Of a DNA stretch of 64,000 nt, positions 8,960 through 21,385 are shown in pieces. Every line of letters starts with the position of its first letter. The stretch's first letter is position 1. The notes under the pieces were generated by a model. The model saw nothing but the letters and a program-made list of their open reading frames with translations. It did no database searches and had not been told where the DNA came from. The DNA is from Schistosoma mansoni (taxonomy: Eukaryota; Platyhelminthes; Trematoda; Strigeidida; Schistosomatidae). The DNA lies in contig NC_031496.1 in assembly GCF_000237925.1 (NCBI RefSeq), positions 29,368,539 to 29,432,538 of the forward strand, given 5' to 3'. The translations under genes and the position numbers were made by a program.

Positions 8960-11900
8960 TAATAATATTTATGGCTGAGTGGTTGTTGTTATTTTAACAT
9001 TCGTTAAGTTAAAAATTTGTTTGGTTGTTTGACGAAACGTATATAATTGAAAATTACGGGTTACTCAATGGGAATTGTTTTCATCACTTGTAGTGCTTTT
9101 AAATAAATAGACTTCAATAATAAGACTTCAATAAGACTTCACTAAACTGAACAAAACATGAGGGTTTAAATTCATTAGGATTAAAATAGAAATAATTGAA
9201 CCCTCAAATTAAATAAAGTGGATTTTAACCGTCCTTTATCACGTAAAACAGACTAATTTTTTAAAAAGGTCATTTTCAAAATTGTCTCCTTTTTATGATC
9301 TAGTTAATACCATCCCATAAACAGATGTTTAGTCTATGGGTTTATGGTGGGATCAAGAGATTTAAACACGTAAACAATGCCATCTGTCTACTAATTTAAT
9401 TATTTGCTTACGTCTGTTACCCCTAGTGGAGGGAGCATAGGTCGCCCACCAGCACACTCCATCCAAACCACTATATTATAGTTACTGAATTTTAGACGAA
9501 TAGATTCCGTTGTTCCTTTAGTCATTGATAACCAATTAAATTAATGGAATTTTTTTAACACCCACTCATTTTATGACGAATGACCTTGTTTGATTAATAT
9601 CACTATCTGATTGGTTGGAAAATTTTGAAAACTCAAAATGAATTGAATGAACAGCATATTAGTTTGAACATAAAGACAAAATATCCATTACAAAACATGG
9701 TTATTTGACTTACACACGGATCCTTAATGTGACATGAACGTGAATTCGCTTTAGTGGATGATGATGATGATTATCAAACACTCATGGTGCATACACCAGG
9801 AACTTACTAAAGTTATATATTAGATTTATTTTGTTTGTTTTAAAAACATGACAACTTAAAATCATGTACATTCTATGTAAAGGTTGGATAACTTTAATAT
9901 TTATGAGCTTATTTATTTGGAGAGCGAATACATATAAAGCAGAACAAAGTAAGTTCAGAAGTATTCAACGTATATTTTATATGGAGATGATCGTTTTTCT
10001 AATACTATGTATCTTAGTACAATTTAGTCCTATGACGCATTGCACATTTATCTTTATTTGGGTGGAAATAAAGTGTAGGGATGACTTTGAGTGACTCGAA
10101 AAGTGACTGTGAAATCTCAACTCATTCAGTTCAAAATGGGACTAGGGATTAAGATTAGAACTCAGAGTTAGAAGGTAGGATAAAAGTTGGCGCTTGAGTT
10201 TTATCACGAACTGACATCGAATATGATGCAAACACTTTATATGACCGTATGGTTGAGTCAATTTTGCATACACTCTAAGGTCACTCTCTGAAATATGATT
10301 GGTTCGTTCTCATACTTTAGTTCTACCCAACTTTCTAAATGTCACCACGATGTAAATTTATGAGAATTCCGGACTCGATTACTGATCATTACGTACAATC
10401 ATAATTGAGATGACATTTAAATAAACATTTTGAAGGACACATATTGCATTCATGATTTATGATTTACGAAATAAATATTAACTACTCACTTTCTTCCTAA
10501 ATGAATACTCCTTATCATCTATTTTAGCCAATATCTCATTAAAAACTGCTACGCTTTTTACTATCAGTGTTTGTCAGCAATATACACACAATCTCACTTT
10601 CGAATAATACCCATGACTACTTCATGGTTCTTAAGGTTTCAGGGTTGTCGATTTTGAAAACTCAGGTTCAGATACATTGTAGAGATACATAAATATTACA
10701 TGATTAGATAAAAGGGGACAATTTTCATAAAGCCGACTTTTAACATGTCACATTTATATGGTGTATGCTTGCTTAATACCGTCATGAGACATTCTCAGAT
10801 CATCTAATTATCACCAAGATCCTACTTCGAGTGTTTATTCATTACGAAATGTGACCACAGATATTAGTTAAAATCTCAGGGTTTTCCCCTTAATCTAATG
10901 TTATTTCAACCGTACTATCTCGGTTTTTAAATAATATATTATTTGAATTAAAAAAAACCCACTGTATTTTAGATCAATCTAATGACTATAGCGAGGGTTA
11001 GTGTTAAATTCCTATGATAATATACATTCCAGTCAATATTTTCTTCTTGAGTAGCCGCTAGTTCAAATAGAATGGAATAGAATTTATTTACGGACAAATC
11101 CCTCATGCAAAGTTGAATCTATGTACTTCTGTAAAGAACTTTTAACTGGATTAGACAAATCAATTGTAATCCATAGTTGTGTGTTTCGATTAATACAACT
11201 TGGAACTTAACACTTTATGGCGTATGGATTTACTTCCTTTTTATTTTCCATTCGAATACACTCCCTCCGTTTGTTTATATCATTACTTGAGATTATGAGT
11301 ATGCACAAGCGGATTCTCATCTTATCTCTAATGTTCAGTTAATTAATCCTGTTATTAAAAGACAGATTTTTCATGTAACAAGTGTCTACACATTTGTGTT
11401 TATGCTTGTCTCAATTAGAATGGACGCAATAACCACAATGTCTAGATGTGATCAAAATGTGTTTTTTTTCTCCTTTAAGACTATACAAAGGATGACTGAA
11501 TACACTTCAATCGTTTTAAAAATGTTTGACGTCATGTATGATTGGAATTTTCTTCGATCATGTATGCGCGTGTATTTCGAATAGTTAACTCATTATGTAC
11601 ATAGATGAATTATTAATTACATAATGAATTCAATCCTTACTCTTTACGAACTTTCCATAGTTTCGTCATCATATAATGTGATACTCGTCATGCTCTTTTC
11701 TAGTTAACGATTCACAGAAAAAAAACACAAAAATAAACTGGTGACACTTTTTTTTCTTGGGGGAAAACAGTCTGGAGGATAGAACGTCAGTTATTTTTGT
11801 AACTGTAAACGAGTTCATTCATGCATATAATACAAGTTGTTTATTAAAATATTTAAACTATTTGAGAAACTATTTTTTAAAAGTGGAAATATCTATGAAA

Positions 11901-12055
11901 TTTAGATTGAAAATGACTTCAGTCGGTCATTATCATCAATATAGAGAGGGCTAGGGGGCATACATACAATGACCCAGTTTGTCATATTAGAACAACAAAA
12001 TGAAGTCGATATAATACATATTAGAGGAATCAAAATAATACAGCAATAATGATGT
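8960..12055. other. AT-rich stretch without recognised features
   Basis: About 3.1 kb with no copy of the window's repeat families that I can see and no exon with good splice sites. Short open frames (9864-10,094; 11,396-11,584; 11,757-11,954) are hydrophobic or low-complexity, lack homology I can recognise and are consistent with chance. Confidence 0.5.
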
Positions 12056-12060
12056 ATTTG

Positions 12061-12417
12061 ATTGAAATCATGAATCGATTGATGTTAGACAACCATTGAA
12101 AACCTGGAAGCTCTAGACGGCCGTTGCGTCCTAGTTTGAGACTCCTCATCAGTACACATTCATGATCCCACATACGGGACTCGAACCGAGGACCTTCAGC
12201 CTCTTGCGCAAACGCTTAACCTCTAGACCACTGAGCCGACCGGCATTCGACAGTGTTGATGTCTAACTTCAACCAATCCACGATGTTGCGTGACCATCTC
12301 TCATTGTATATGGTAGATACCTGTCTCTACCTGACATGGGTTAGCCCACTGGTCACGGCTTTTCACTAGGACTCCGAGAATTCCTTCACTAAGCTAGTCA
12401 CGAGTAAACTCATGCAC
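12061..12417 (-). mobile_element. Family B HHR SINE, long minus-strand copy
   Basis: Reads on the minus strand from the leader (near 12,417) through the tRNA-like head and HHR region to the 3' end (near 12,061, complement of TTCAATCATG-type ends). The B-box and HHR segments carry several substitutions. With about 355 bp it is one of the longer copies and shows the full leader. Confidence 0.75.
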
Positions 12418-12429
12418 ACAAAGAAGAGG

Positions 12430-13365
12430 GACTTATTGAATCAAACCAAATAAAGTACAATAATTGTCTCCTTTCACCTTGTTCCCACAATCAGAGCTTG
12501 TCTTATTTAACCGGATTTCGAATAACTTCTCATTTCATAATGATATCAGTGTATCTGATGTTTATTTAAAGAGTTCAGTTGAATGTTTACCTACCTAATG
12601 TTTTATTCAAACTGGTAATGAACAGCTTTCTATACTTCTAATTACATTCATTACATCTTTTAAAATACTGGACATTTAATTATTCCAGGGTGAATATTTA
12701 AATATCAGGACTGATTTCTTTATACTACTTATGACCTACTTAATGAATTATAGGGGAAAATCTTACTTTTTATTCGTTGAGTTTAAATAAAATGGATGGC
12801 GATGATGGTATCGGGGGATTATTGAAATGTAACAATTTTCACTTGTTAATAGTATGCATCATATTTCTACTCAATAAACATTGTGCCAACTAACATCTGC
12901 TTCCTTATCCATCTGTATAACGTAGTTAAGGTAATTTTTTTCGACACATTTCACCACAATACGAATCAAACTTTATTCAAAGAGGGAGAGAGTTTAAAAA
13001 GCCATTAAGGCTATGAATTTTTTTAGTAATGGTAATTCCTAAGTGAGCTTTCTCTTTCTCTCCCACATACTGTCTTTCTATGTCAAATCGGATCCATCAA
13101 TCGTCATATATTAATCTCTTTCAAAAATTATTTGATGGAGTAGTAGCAAACGTTTTTTTCACGATGATCTGTATGTTTGCGTGTATCTGTGTTTCTAATA
13201 CGCATGCAGATACGTATGTTTTTTAATGTGATTCTGTTGGTTGATAAATTCCAGCTTTTCTCTTTTATGATCCATTCATCCAAAAGAAACTATTTTCGGC
13301 TGATATATATATTCCCCCCAACACCCATTTTTAAACCCTTATTTATACTTTTTTGTTACATTTCA
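12430..13365. other. AT-rich stretch without recognised features
   Basis: No supported gene or repeat-family copy. The open frame at 13,177-13,404 is phenylalanine-rich and runs into a family A tail, so it is not a gene. Confidence 0.45.
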
Positions 13366-13368
13366 ACT

Positions 13369-13506
13369 ATCTCTGCTTATAATGCTTGTGACTTAAGGCA
13401 ATAGAGAGTCAGTCCGCACACAGTGCACATATCCTAATAAGAGACTGATCAATTTCAGTCCTAAATATCAATGGGAAGATCCAAACAACCAATACAAAAA
13501 TGAATC
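13369..13506 (+). mobile_element. Family A tail fragment
   Basis: Matches the family A region downstream of the HHR: CTGCTTATAATGCTTGTGA, then the AATAAGAGACTGATCA motif and CCTAAATATCAATGGGAAGA. The tRNA head and HHR are absent. Confidence 0.65.
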
Positions 13507-14026
13507 CCAAGTATTTTTTAAATGCTATTTGCCTTTGTTAATAAAAAAAATTAGTCAGTAAACTAGGACTATAGTATAAGCCATTTGTGATGAGAGATTG
13601 TTCCTCTTTCTAACACACACACACGCGCGCATGTACGTGGATCTTCGTACCCCTTAAAAATAGTATTTTCTACACTACACTTAAATAAGATGGGAGGTCA
13701 TTCTTTGTTTTATTGTCATTACTACCACTATTATTATCAACATTACTATTCTAAGCAAATGAGATTTTATCGTAGGGATCATTACTGCTTCGCTTAACTC
13801 TAAATTTTATTTTAAATACTGAATCTAACAGCGATGTTAGCAATCTTTTCTAAGTCGGATTTCCTTTGGATCAACTGGCTAAGTTGGATCTGCTTTGTTA
13901 CACCTTATTTTCCTGTATTCAACATGTGTAATTGCATGTGTTTATATCTTAACTAATCTAATTTGTATTCGCTACTGTTCTCACTTCATATTCTTACTTA
14001 TTTGTTAGGTTTCTTATTTACTGTAT

Positions 14027-14450
14027 TTATTTATTTAAACACATAAATATCGGTACAAGGAAGCGCCAGATACATATGCGCCACACAAATCAAATGAGAT
14101 TTGTGTGAGGGCTGTGATACTGCTCTGGCGCCCAAACTGAAGCAGGTGGTTTTCTTAGGAGGCCACACCCGGAGCCTTTGACCTAAAGATCTGATCCACA
14201 AGACAGTGAATCATCGTGAAGAGATGCAGTCCCATGGTAGCCGGTCACCAACAGTTGGTTCATATGCAGTTTGTTCCTTCAGGATACTGGAGCAGACCCA
14301 TATGCACCATTGGTTTGAAATGAGGGTTTTCCAACTCCCCTAGGTGAACTTTCCGTGTCCACCAACCCGGATAAAGCGTCGGACATTCGGTTTTCGTCCT
14401 CTCAATTTCGTAAACAACAGTAATGCCACGAGAAGGCAGTGACTAGGTCA
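14027..14450 (-). mobile_element. REP525 copy lacking its 5' end
   Basis: Starts (plus strand) with TATTTATTTAAACACATAAA and follows the family to the GAGAAGGCAGTGA motif. There the conserved GAGTGGGGAGAG 5' end is missing, so about 90 bp of the element's 5' part is lost. Confidence 0.7.
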
Positions 14451-14459
14451 GGTTTCTTA

Positions 14460-16340
14460 TGATAAAATTGTTTATTTGTAATGATTCGATTGTCTCATTG
14501 AAAAATCTCATTTCCTTGTAGAATTAATTTTGATTACATTCATATCCTGAGACACACTTCGACATTGATTAGTAGTAATTGGATCCTGAAGTGTTCTTTT
14601 TTTAATTCAAAACTCACCAGTCAATAGGTGGTGACGATGATCTCGACTACCCTGGTAGTGAAACCTAAAGCCTAAAGCTTACAACACAACCAACATTAAA
14701 TCTCCTCATTAATTGACAATCACATGTTTTCTATTTACCCTTAGCTTTTTCAACAATCTACTCATAATTTTAGATAGCATTAAACTTCAGGTTAAGATGG
14801 TAGTTAGACATTTATATTACTGTACGGTAGTAACTTGTAACTCAGCCTTCTTGTCCCATCCATGTTATTCTTACTAATGATTAGAGCATAAACTTAGTCT
14901 TCATATACTCTGCACTATATTTTATACACACGCCTTCATATTACCTCTTTCCTTTCTATATTGATTTTCAAACTAATCGATTGAGTTAATCGTCTCCCTC
15001 GGACACAAGTCTATTTAGTTTTTTCATATACCAATTTGACAACCATCATTCTATTAATTTAAGGAATCCTATCATGTTCCACAGTATATACAAACATGTT
15101 CATTCAAGTACATTTTACACATGCTTATCTTTATATGTATGTGTGTGTAATGCCATAAATAACCTTCATAACTTAATATTTATTATATACGAGCATTCAT
15201 CAAAGAAACTGAGTCATTTCATTGACTAGTTTTTTTTCTCACATCAAAGCATCGGACTCAATTCCGTTAGGTTCTCCTTAAATAAACAAACAAACATTTA
15301 ATGAATTGAGAAACGATGAACGTTTGATGTTGTTCCATAGTTTAAGAGAGTTAACAGGGATGGTCTGTTTAATCTAGGTTTCTTACTTATTGACACTCGC
15401 CAATCTACCATTTAGGAAGGAACTTGTGCTTTCTGTGAAATTCGAACCAATGTAACACACTCATATAGACACCGGACAACATGGACCTCAAACGATATTA
15501 ACTTACAAATTAGTTAGTTCAATTGCATAAAACTATAAATACATCCATTTTAAAATAAAATAAATACATTGACGAGTTTGGAACAATATAATGTTACTTT
15601 GTAGGAGTTCGCATCTAGCCAGAAGGTACTTTGTGTGTTAAGGGAGCATGAAGAGTAGTGTAAGGAGGGCTGGAAAGGAGAAAAAAAAATAAAAGATTAG
15701 TTGTCGATCCAGCAAGTTCACACAATGCACTTTTTTCGTTAAAATTAGAAATAACACAAGCTTTAATCCGATACAACTTTATTCAGTGTAATCTAATCTA
15801 TCAAGTACAAGTTTGTGTACTCGGCTTAAAGTTATAATGTTTCTCGTTTGAAACATAGTTGAATTGGACTCAACGGAGTTCTAATCTACAACTTAATTAG
15901 TCGAAAGTTAGATACCTTTACCCCACTAAGCCATAACTTCACTACACTAAACTTTCTATTTCAAACGTAGTAAATAAAACATTCAGATTAAAGATTAACT
16001 AAGTAGCTTGTAATCTGTGTTATAATCAAATGATATTTTCTCGACCTTCAACTCATTTACTTTAGTTTTGTTGTAAAGAATTTCTTGTTTGATCTTATTC
16101 TATACTAACAAAAAGTTTTTTGACTGAAAATAATTGCGCTATTTCAAGATACATTGTAAATGATTGCAGTAACTAACTAATTAGGAATTGAAGGCAGAAT
16201 TAGCGGTGTAATCTCTTTGTAATATATTTGTAACGAGTACAGAACTATGGAATCATTATTATAAGGTTGTTTTTTGTAAAAAAAAATGTAATCATGGATA
16301 CATATCTATGAAGCCTTAAAGCATACTTTAGTTGGCAATA
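14460..16340. other. AT-rich stretch without recognised features
   Basis: No exon, RNA gene or repeat-family copy identified in about 1.9 kb. Confidence 0.45.
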
Positions 16341-16348
16341 GAGACATG

Positions 16349-16727
16349 CTCCACCCCCACATGCTCTGGTACGGCCGAGAGTGGGGAGAGTTCACTCTCC
16401 CACTCCAAATGCTCTCACATGGCCTCGCGTATATAACCTCTCCCAGGGAAGTCCTACTCACTGCCTTCTCGTGACATTACTGTTGTTTACGAAATTTAAA
16501 GGACGAAAAGTGAATGTCCGGCGCTGTAAACGGGTTGGTGGACACAATGAGTCCACCTATGGGAGTTGGAAAACCCTCATTTCAAACCAATGGTGCACAT
16601 GGGTCTGCTCCAGTATCCTGAGGGAACAAATGGCGTATGAATCAATCGTTGGTCACCAGCTACCATGGGACTGCATCTCTTCACGATGCTTCATTGCCTT
16701 GTGGATCAGACCTTTAGGTCAAATAAA
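16349..16727 (+). mobile_element. REP525 copy, plus orientation
   Basis: The 5' end CATGCTCTGGTACGGCCGAG is followed by GTGGGGAGAGTTCACTCTCC and the family body up to CCTTTAGGTCAAAT, where it stops short of the TAAA tail. It contains a 116-residue open frame (16,381-16,731) whose residues recur in other copies. That may hint at an ancestral reading frame, but no protein family is recognisable. Confidence 0.65.
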
Positions 16728-16876
16728 ATAGAAACATGCTCCTATTATCTCCAATTGACTAGAATTATATAAGCTTTTAGGTGAAATATTAGTTCTTTTG
16801 GTATGTATGTGTATATGTTTTGTAGAGTTTGTTTGTTTTTGATAGTTATGGATGAATATTAATTGATTCTGAAATC

Positions 16877-17135
16877 ATATGAGAGCATTTGGAGATGGAG
16901 AGCTGACTTTCCCCACTCTCGGCTGTACCAGGGCATTTGGGGACAGTAATTGTAAGTATAAGGTTGTAGAAATTGTTGAGTTTAGCGCCCGAAGCTGAAT
17001 GTCCTGGGTTCGTTCCCCGCAAGTGGGGTTGTGGATTTGTACTGCCGAGGGATTCCATACTAAGATCAGACGGCTGTCAAGTACTTTCAGGTTTTTAATA
17101 GTGACCTAACATTAATCGGTTCGTGATTTTAATGA
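16877..17135. mobile_element. REP525 5' scrap beside a decayed family B copy
   Basis: Positions 16,877-16,946 match the REP525 5' end on the minus strand. Positions about 16,975-17,135 match family B on the plus strand: B box GGGTTCGTTCC, HHR remnant ACTGCCGAGGGATTCC and a trailing GTCAAGTACTTTCAGG. The HHR core is destroyed. Confidence 0.5.
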
Positions 17136-17281
17136 AACTCAACAATCTTCACTTAAAATAAAACTTTAATTACTTTCGAAAAAGTGAGATTTGAAATAGT
17201 TACTTCCGTATTAAAGCTATTTTTCATCAAAGACCGTCATTTCATCTATGTTTTCAATAAACACCTTAATAATAGTCCATA

Positions 17282-17538
17282 ATCAGAAGGGGTTTTGTGG
17301 AGATTTCAGTATTTTCATAGTTGAAATCATAAGTCAATTGAATTGGTTGAAGTTAGCCATTAACATCGTTGGATGCCGGCTCAGTGGTCTATTGGTTAAG
17401 TGCTCTGGCGCGAGACTGGTAGGTCCTGGGTTTGAATCTCGAGAGGCGGGATCGTGGATGCGCATGAAACGACCATCCAGTGCTTCAAGGTGTTCCATGG
17501 TAGTCTAGATTCAATTGACTAATGATTTCAACTATGAA
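17282..17538 (+). mobile_element. Family B HHR SINE with short inverted left end and 11-bp target-site duplication
   Basis: Left end AGAAGGGGTTTTGTGGAG is the complement of the long 3' end. It continues inverted through ATTTTCATAGTTGAAATCAT and then switches to the sense leader near 17,345. A box near 17,379, B box GGGTTTGAATC, then an HHR region lacking most of stem II. The exact 11-mer AATAGTCCATA flanks it (17,271-17,281 and 17,539-17,549). Confidence 0.82.
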
Positions 17539-17983
17539 AATAGTCCATACATAGGACTGAAGTTAACAGCTTTACGTCACATAATCAAGTACAATACAAT
17601 TTAGTTACAATCTATACTTGTTTACTAGTTTTTCTTTATCTTATTATAATGGGACTTGGTACATATTTAACAAAGTGAATTCAACTCATCATTCAATATG
17701 TACTAGAAACTATTCAACTATTTGATGAGAGTCATTAAGATTCCTTATAGTACATATCTTATTATTCCTATAATATATTCCGGTCACTAAACTCACTTTT
17801 AATCATATAAAATCATGAAAACATTCGTATATCTGTATATATATAATATGCTACACATTTGTACTTTAAATCATTTCACCTAAACATTTAAATTCTAAAA
17901 CCAACCATACTGAACTCTTCCAATCTCTCCTTGCATGTTTATTATAATCAAATATAAACTCGAAACTATCAGATAAGATTTCA

Positions 17984-17991
<8 letters not shown>

Positions 17992-18032
<41 letters not shown>
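17992..18032. repeat. TA dinucleotide microsatellite
   Basis: About 20 perfect TA units in otherwise non-repetitive AT-rich DNA. A 66-residue open frame spans it on the minus strand and is an artefact of the repeat. Confidence 0.95.
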
Positions 18033-18035
<3 letters not shown>

Positions 18036-18462
18036 ATGCTTGATGCTAAGTCGATTTCGCGGTAACGAACGAAGGCCAATATGACACAATGACACGATAA
18101 GCTAATCTAATCCGTTGTCCCAGGTCCCGCTAACTAGATGAAGAAGTCCAAGGCAAAGTAGGGGAATATGTATTCCGTAAGCAGTCAAGTACAAGCAAGT
18201 TATAAAGGGAAAAACTCAAACGTAAATATACAGCGACAAATAGTCCTTAGGCATCATTATAAACTAGCACATTCAAATAAACAATGGACCAATAGCGTTT
18301 AAGATAGTTTACAAGTGGGAATTATGACGTGAAGGTAAAAAAGAGAGCTTTTGGCGCGAAAGCGGCTAAATTTAAATTTTCAAAATAAAATTACAAAATT
18401 AAGCCACTTATCAAGTAAGTTCTGAGGATTTGACATCCCCAACAATATACATAGATATTTTA

Positions 18463-18895
18463 CAATTTTGGATTGGATGCCGGTTCAGTGGTCTAGAGGT
18501 TAATCGCCCAAGCGCGAGACTGATAGGTCCTAAGTTCGAGTCTCGCGATACGCACTACTGAGGAGTCCCACAATACGACGAAACGGCCGTCCAATGATTC
18601 CAGGTTTTCCATGGTGGTCTAGCTTTTATCGACTCATGATCTCAACTATTAAAAATCTTGGATTAGTTGAAGTTAGACATTAACACCGTTGAATGCCGGC
18701 CGGCTCAGTGGTTTATCGGTTAAGTGCTCGCGCGCGAGACTGGTAGGTCCTGGGTTGGAATCTCATGAGGCGGGATCGTGGATGCTCACTGCTGAGGAGT
18801 CCCATGATAGAACGAAAAGTCCGTCCAATGCTTTCAGGTTTTCCATGGTAGTCTAGATTCAATTGACTCATGATCTCAACTATATAAAAATCTTG
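18463..18895 (+). mobile_element. Two family B HHR SINEs in head-to-tail tandem
   Basis: Unit 1 (about 18,463-18,654) and unit 2 (about 18,655-18,895) each carry A box, B box, HHR region and short 3' end. The junction sequence AAAATCTTGGATT recurs after unit 2, and TTGGATT occurs just before unit 1. Both HHRs carry changes: stem I mismatches in unit 1, a stem II mismatch and altered GAAAC surroundings in unit 2. Confidence 0.75.
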
Positions 18896-19275
18896 GATTT
18901 GTCACAACACAAAAGTGATTTTTATATATACATGTTATTTACATATATTATTATTGTTTACGTACGATATTTAGGACGGAAATCATAGACATAAGTTGAT
19001 ATGCATTATATGTATATGGAGTATTTGTTTATATTGTCTATTGTATAATAAATCGGTTGTTGTTTGTTTATTTATTTCCTATTCAAATTTAAATGGATTT
19101 AATTTTGTGTCTTCGTTCTTGTTGTTTGTTTGAACTAATGTTGTTAGTGTTTTGTTTCATGTACAATTTGTGGAAGGGGGTGTATGTAAATTAATATTGG
19201 TTGTTGTTTTTTTTATAAAAAAATTGGCAATATTTGGTTTCCAAAGTGTTTGGAATTGATTAAAACAAACTATTT

Positions 19276-19398
19276 TCATAGTTGAAATCATGATTCAATT
19301 GAAGTTAGAATACCATGGAAAACCTGGAGGCACTGGACGGCCGTTTCTTTCTATCGTGGGACTCCTCAGCAGTATGCATCCACGATCCCGCCTCGTAA
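19276..19398 (-). mobile_element. Family B 3' half, minus strand
   Basis: Complement of the family B 3' end and HHR: GTTGAAATCATGATTCAATT, then CCTGGAGGCACTGGACGG and GGGACTCCTCAGCAGT. It ends at GATCCCGCCTCG and has no tRNA head. Confidence 0.7.
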
Positions 19399-19494
19399 TA
19401 CAACCAAATAGTGAGTAATTGACATGATACTTAAGTCAAATTACATGAAATACCTTTCCAGATATAGACTGTATGTTAGAGTATTTGATATAAT

Positions 19495-19832
19495 TCAGTG
19501 TTTTTAGTGGAGTTTTGTTCTCTGAACTAGATGGTTTTGTCATGGATCTTTCATCGTTCTTCTGAACGACGACATCATCAGCACAAACTTCAAGTAGAAG
19601 TGAAGTGTTCACATTTCTCCACATGAGTCTCAGCTTGTCCTGTAGACCTCGATCTTGATTGGTTATTGTTAACCTGTCACTGTTTTTTTTTATTCTGATT
19701 GAAGTCTTATGTAGAGAAATGCAAACACTTCACTTTTACTTGAAGTTTGTGCTAATGATATCGTTGTTCAGAAGAGCGATGAAAGCTCCACGACCAAACG
19801 ATCCAGCTTAAAGAACAAAACTCCATCAAAAT
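19495..19832. repeat. Inverted pair of a hairpin repeat with hammerhead-like core
   Basis: A minus-strand copy (about 19,495-19,624) faces a plus-strand copy (about 19,711-19,832) of a ~125-bp repeat containing CTTGAAGTTTGTGCTGATGA-like sequence and GCGATGAAAGCTCC. The core reads CTGATGA (or CTAATGA), a short helix, then GAAAG. Diverged copies lie near 47,530-47,575 and 53,690-53,775 (both minus). The facing copies could form a long stem-loop. The parent element is unknown. Confidence 0.55.
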
Positions 19833-19974
19833 CATCCACCTCAGCTGCAAAACTTCGCAATGACTCAGTGTATTTAAGGGTATTTGTGTAATTAGAAAAA
19901 AATCTATTCTATGTCTTCACTTTGGATCTCAACCCTAACTTTTTTCCAGTTTTTAAACAAAAGAGAGAGAAAGC

Positions 19975-20215
19975 TTCTTACATCGTAACTGATATGAGTT
20001 GATGACTAAAACCCTAATGGTTTATAACCTTAACTCATAACACTACCTCGACTCATAATATGTGAACTTGACCTTTTAAATTCACTGTAACGAATAATTG
20101 GACATGTAATGGTTAATTGATCATAATCAACCTGTTGTTGTACTATATATTTATTGGTTCTTATTGTTTTGTGTTTGGTTAATATGTCACTTAAGGTCGT
20201 TAGTATTAGTGTACT
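19975..20215 (+). repeat. Dispersed repeat D, copy 1
   Basis: Aligns with 29,695-29,950: shared GAAAGCTTC, TTATAACCTTAACTCATAAC, TAATATGTGAACTTGACC and GGACATGTAATGGTTAATT. About 240 bp. No coding potential or diagnostic ends; LTR-derived DNA is possible but unproven. Confidence 0.5.
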
Positions 20216-20386
20216 TTTACCGATTACCGTTCAGTACTGACCTGAAGTGTAATCTCAACTAGTAAAAATTCCTTTGTTAAATTAGTTCAATATACTGTTA
20301 TGAAATCAAAAATCTAAGGAAACTAAGGTTTATTTTCAGAGGATTATCATGGTGTGTGATCATTATGCTTTTTAATTTTATTTAAG

Positions 20387-20910
20387 GTTTATTTATTTAA
20401 ACACATAAATATTGGTACAAAGGGGCACCAGATACATATGCACCACACAAATCTCATTTGATTTGTATGAGGGCTGTGATACTGCCCAGGTGCCCAAACT
20501 GAAGCAGGTGGTTTTCTTAGGGGACCACACCCCGAGCCTTTGACATAAAGATATGATCTTTAAGACAGTGGAGCATCGTGAGGAGATGCAGTCCCATGGT
20601 AGCCGGAGACCAACGATTGATTCATACACCATTTGTTCCCTCAGGATACTGGAGCAGACCCATGTGCACCATTGGTTTGGAATGAGGGTTTTCCAACTCC
20701 CCTAGGTGAACTTTCCGTGTCCACCAACCCGTTTAAAGCGTCGGACATTTGCTTTTCGTCTTCTCAATTTCGCAAACAACAGTAATGTCACGAGAAGGCA
20801 GTGAGTAGGACTTCTCTGGTAGAGGCTATATACGCATGGTCATGTGAGAGCATTTGGAGTGGGAGAGTGAACTCTCCCCACTCTCGGCCGTACTAGGGCA
20901 TTTGGGGGCG
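20387..20910 (-). mobile_element. REP525 retroposon, full-length copy
   Basis: Complete from the 5' end (plus-strand complement ACTCTCGGCCGTACTAGGGC near 20,880) to the TTTATTTATTTAAACACATA 3' end. The 79-residue minus-strand frame is a repeat-internal frame without a recognised domain. Confidence 0.75.
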
Positions 20911-20999
20911 ATAACATAATTGAAACAAACTTTTATGCAGTTCAATAGCTTAGAGATTTTTGTTGTATTTCTATTAATCATAGTTACTACTAACTAAGC

Positions 21000-21380
21000 T
21001 TGTGATCGCTAATTTAAAAAGAATTAACCTCTTCACTTCATTTTCTGTCAAACTATGTCATTTTTTCTCTCACCGTCGTCTACATATAAATTTTGAGACA
21101 AATGCGCACACGCACACACACCTATCGATGTTGACATTTAATCACCATGTACTAATATTTCGTTGATAAAACTGTTATCTTTCATTTTTAAAAAAAGTTC
21201 AATCTCTTATTCTGTTCTTGACTTTCAACTATTTTAAATGAGAACTATAATTCTATTCACTCGTCAACTGGTTTCATTAACTGTCATATTGGTTTTTACG
21301 ACTGTAAACATTAACCTTCCCTTATCCATGATATTAATTGAATTGGTGATAAAGTTAACTAACCTATTTCCCGTTTGTCA
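21000..21380. other. AT-rich stretch without recognised features
   Basis: Contains a short CA-rich patch (about 21,100-21,125) only. Confidence 0.4.
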
Positions 21381-21385
21381 GTTAT

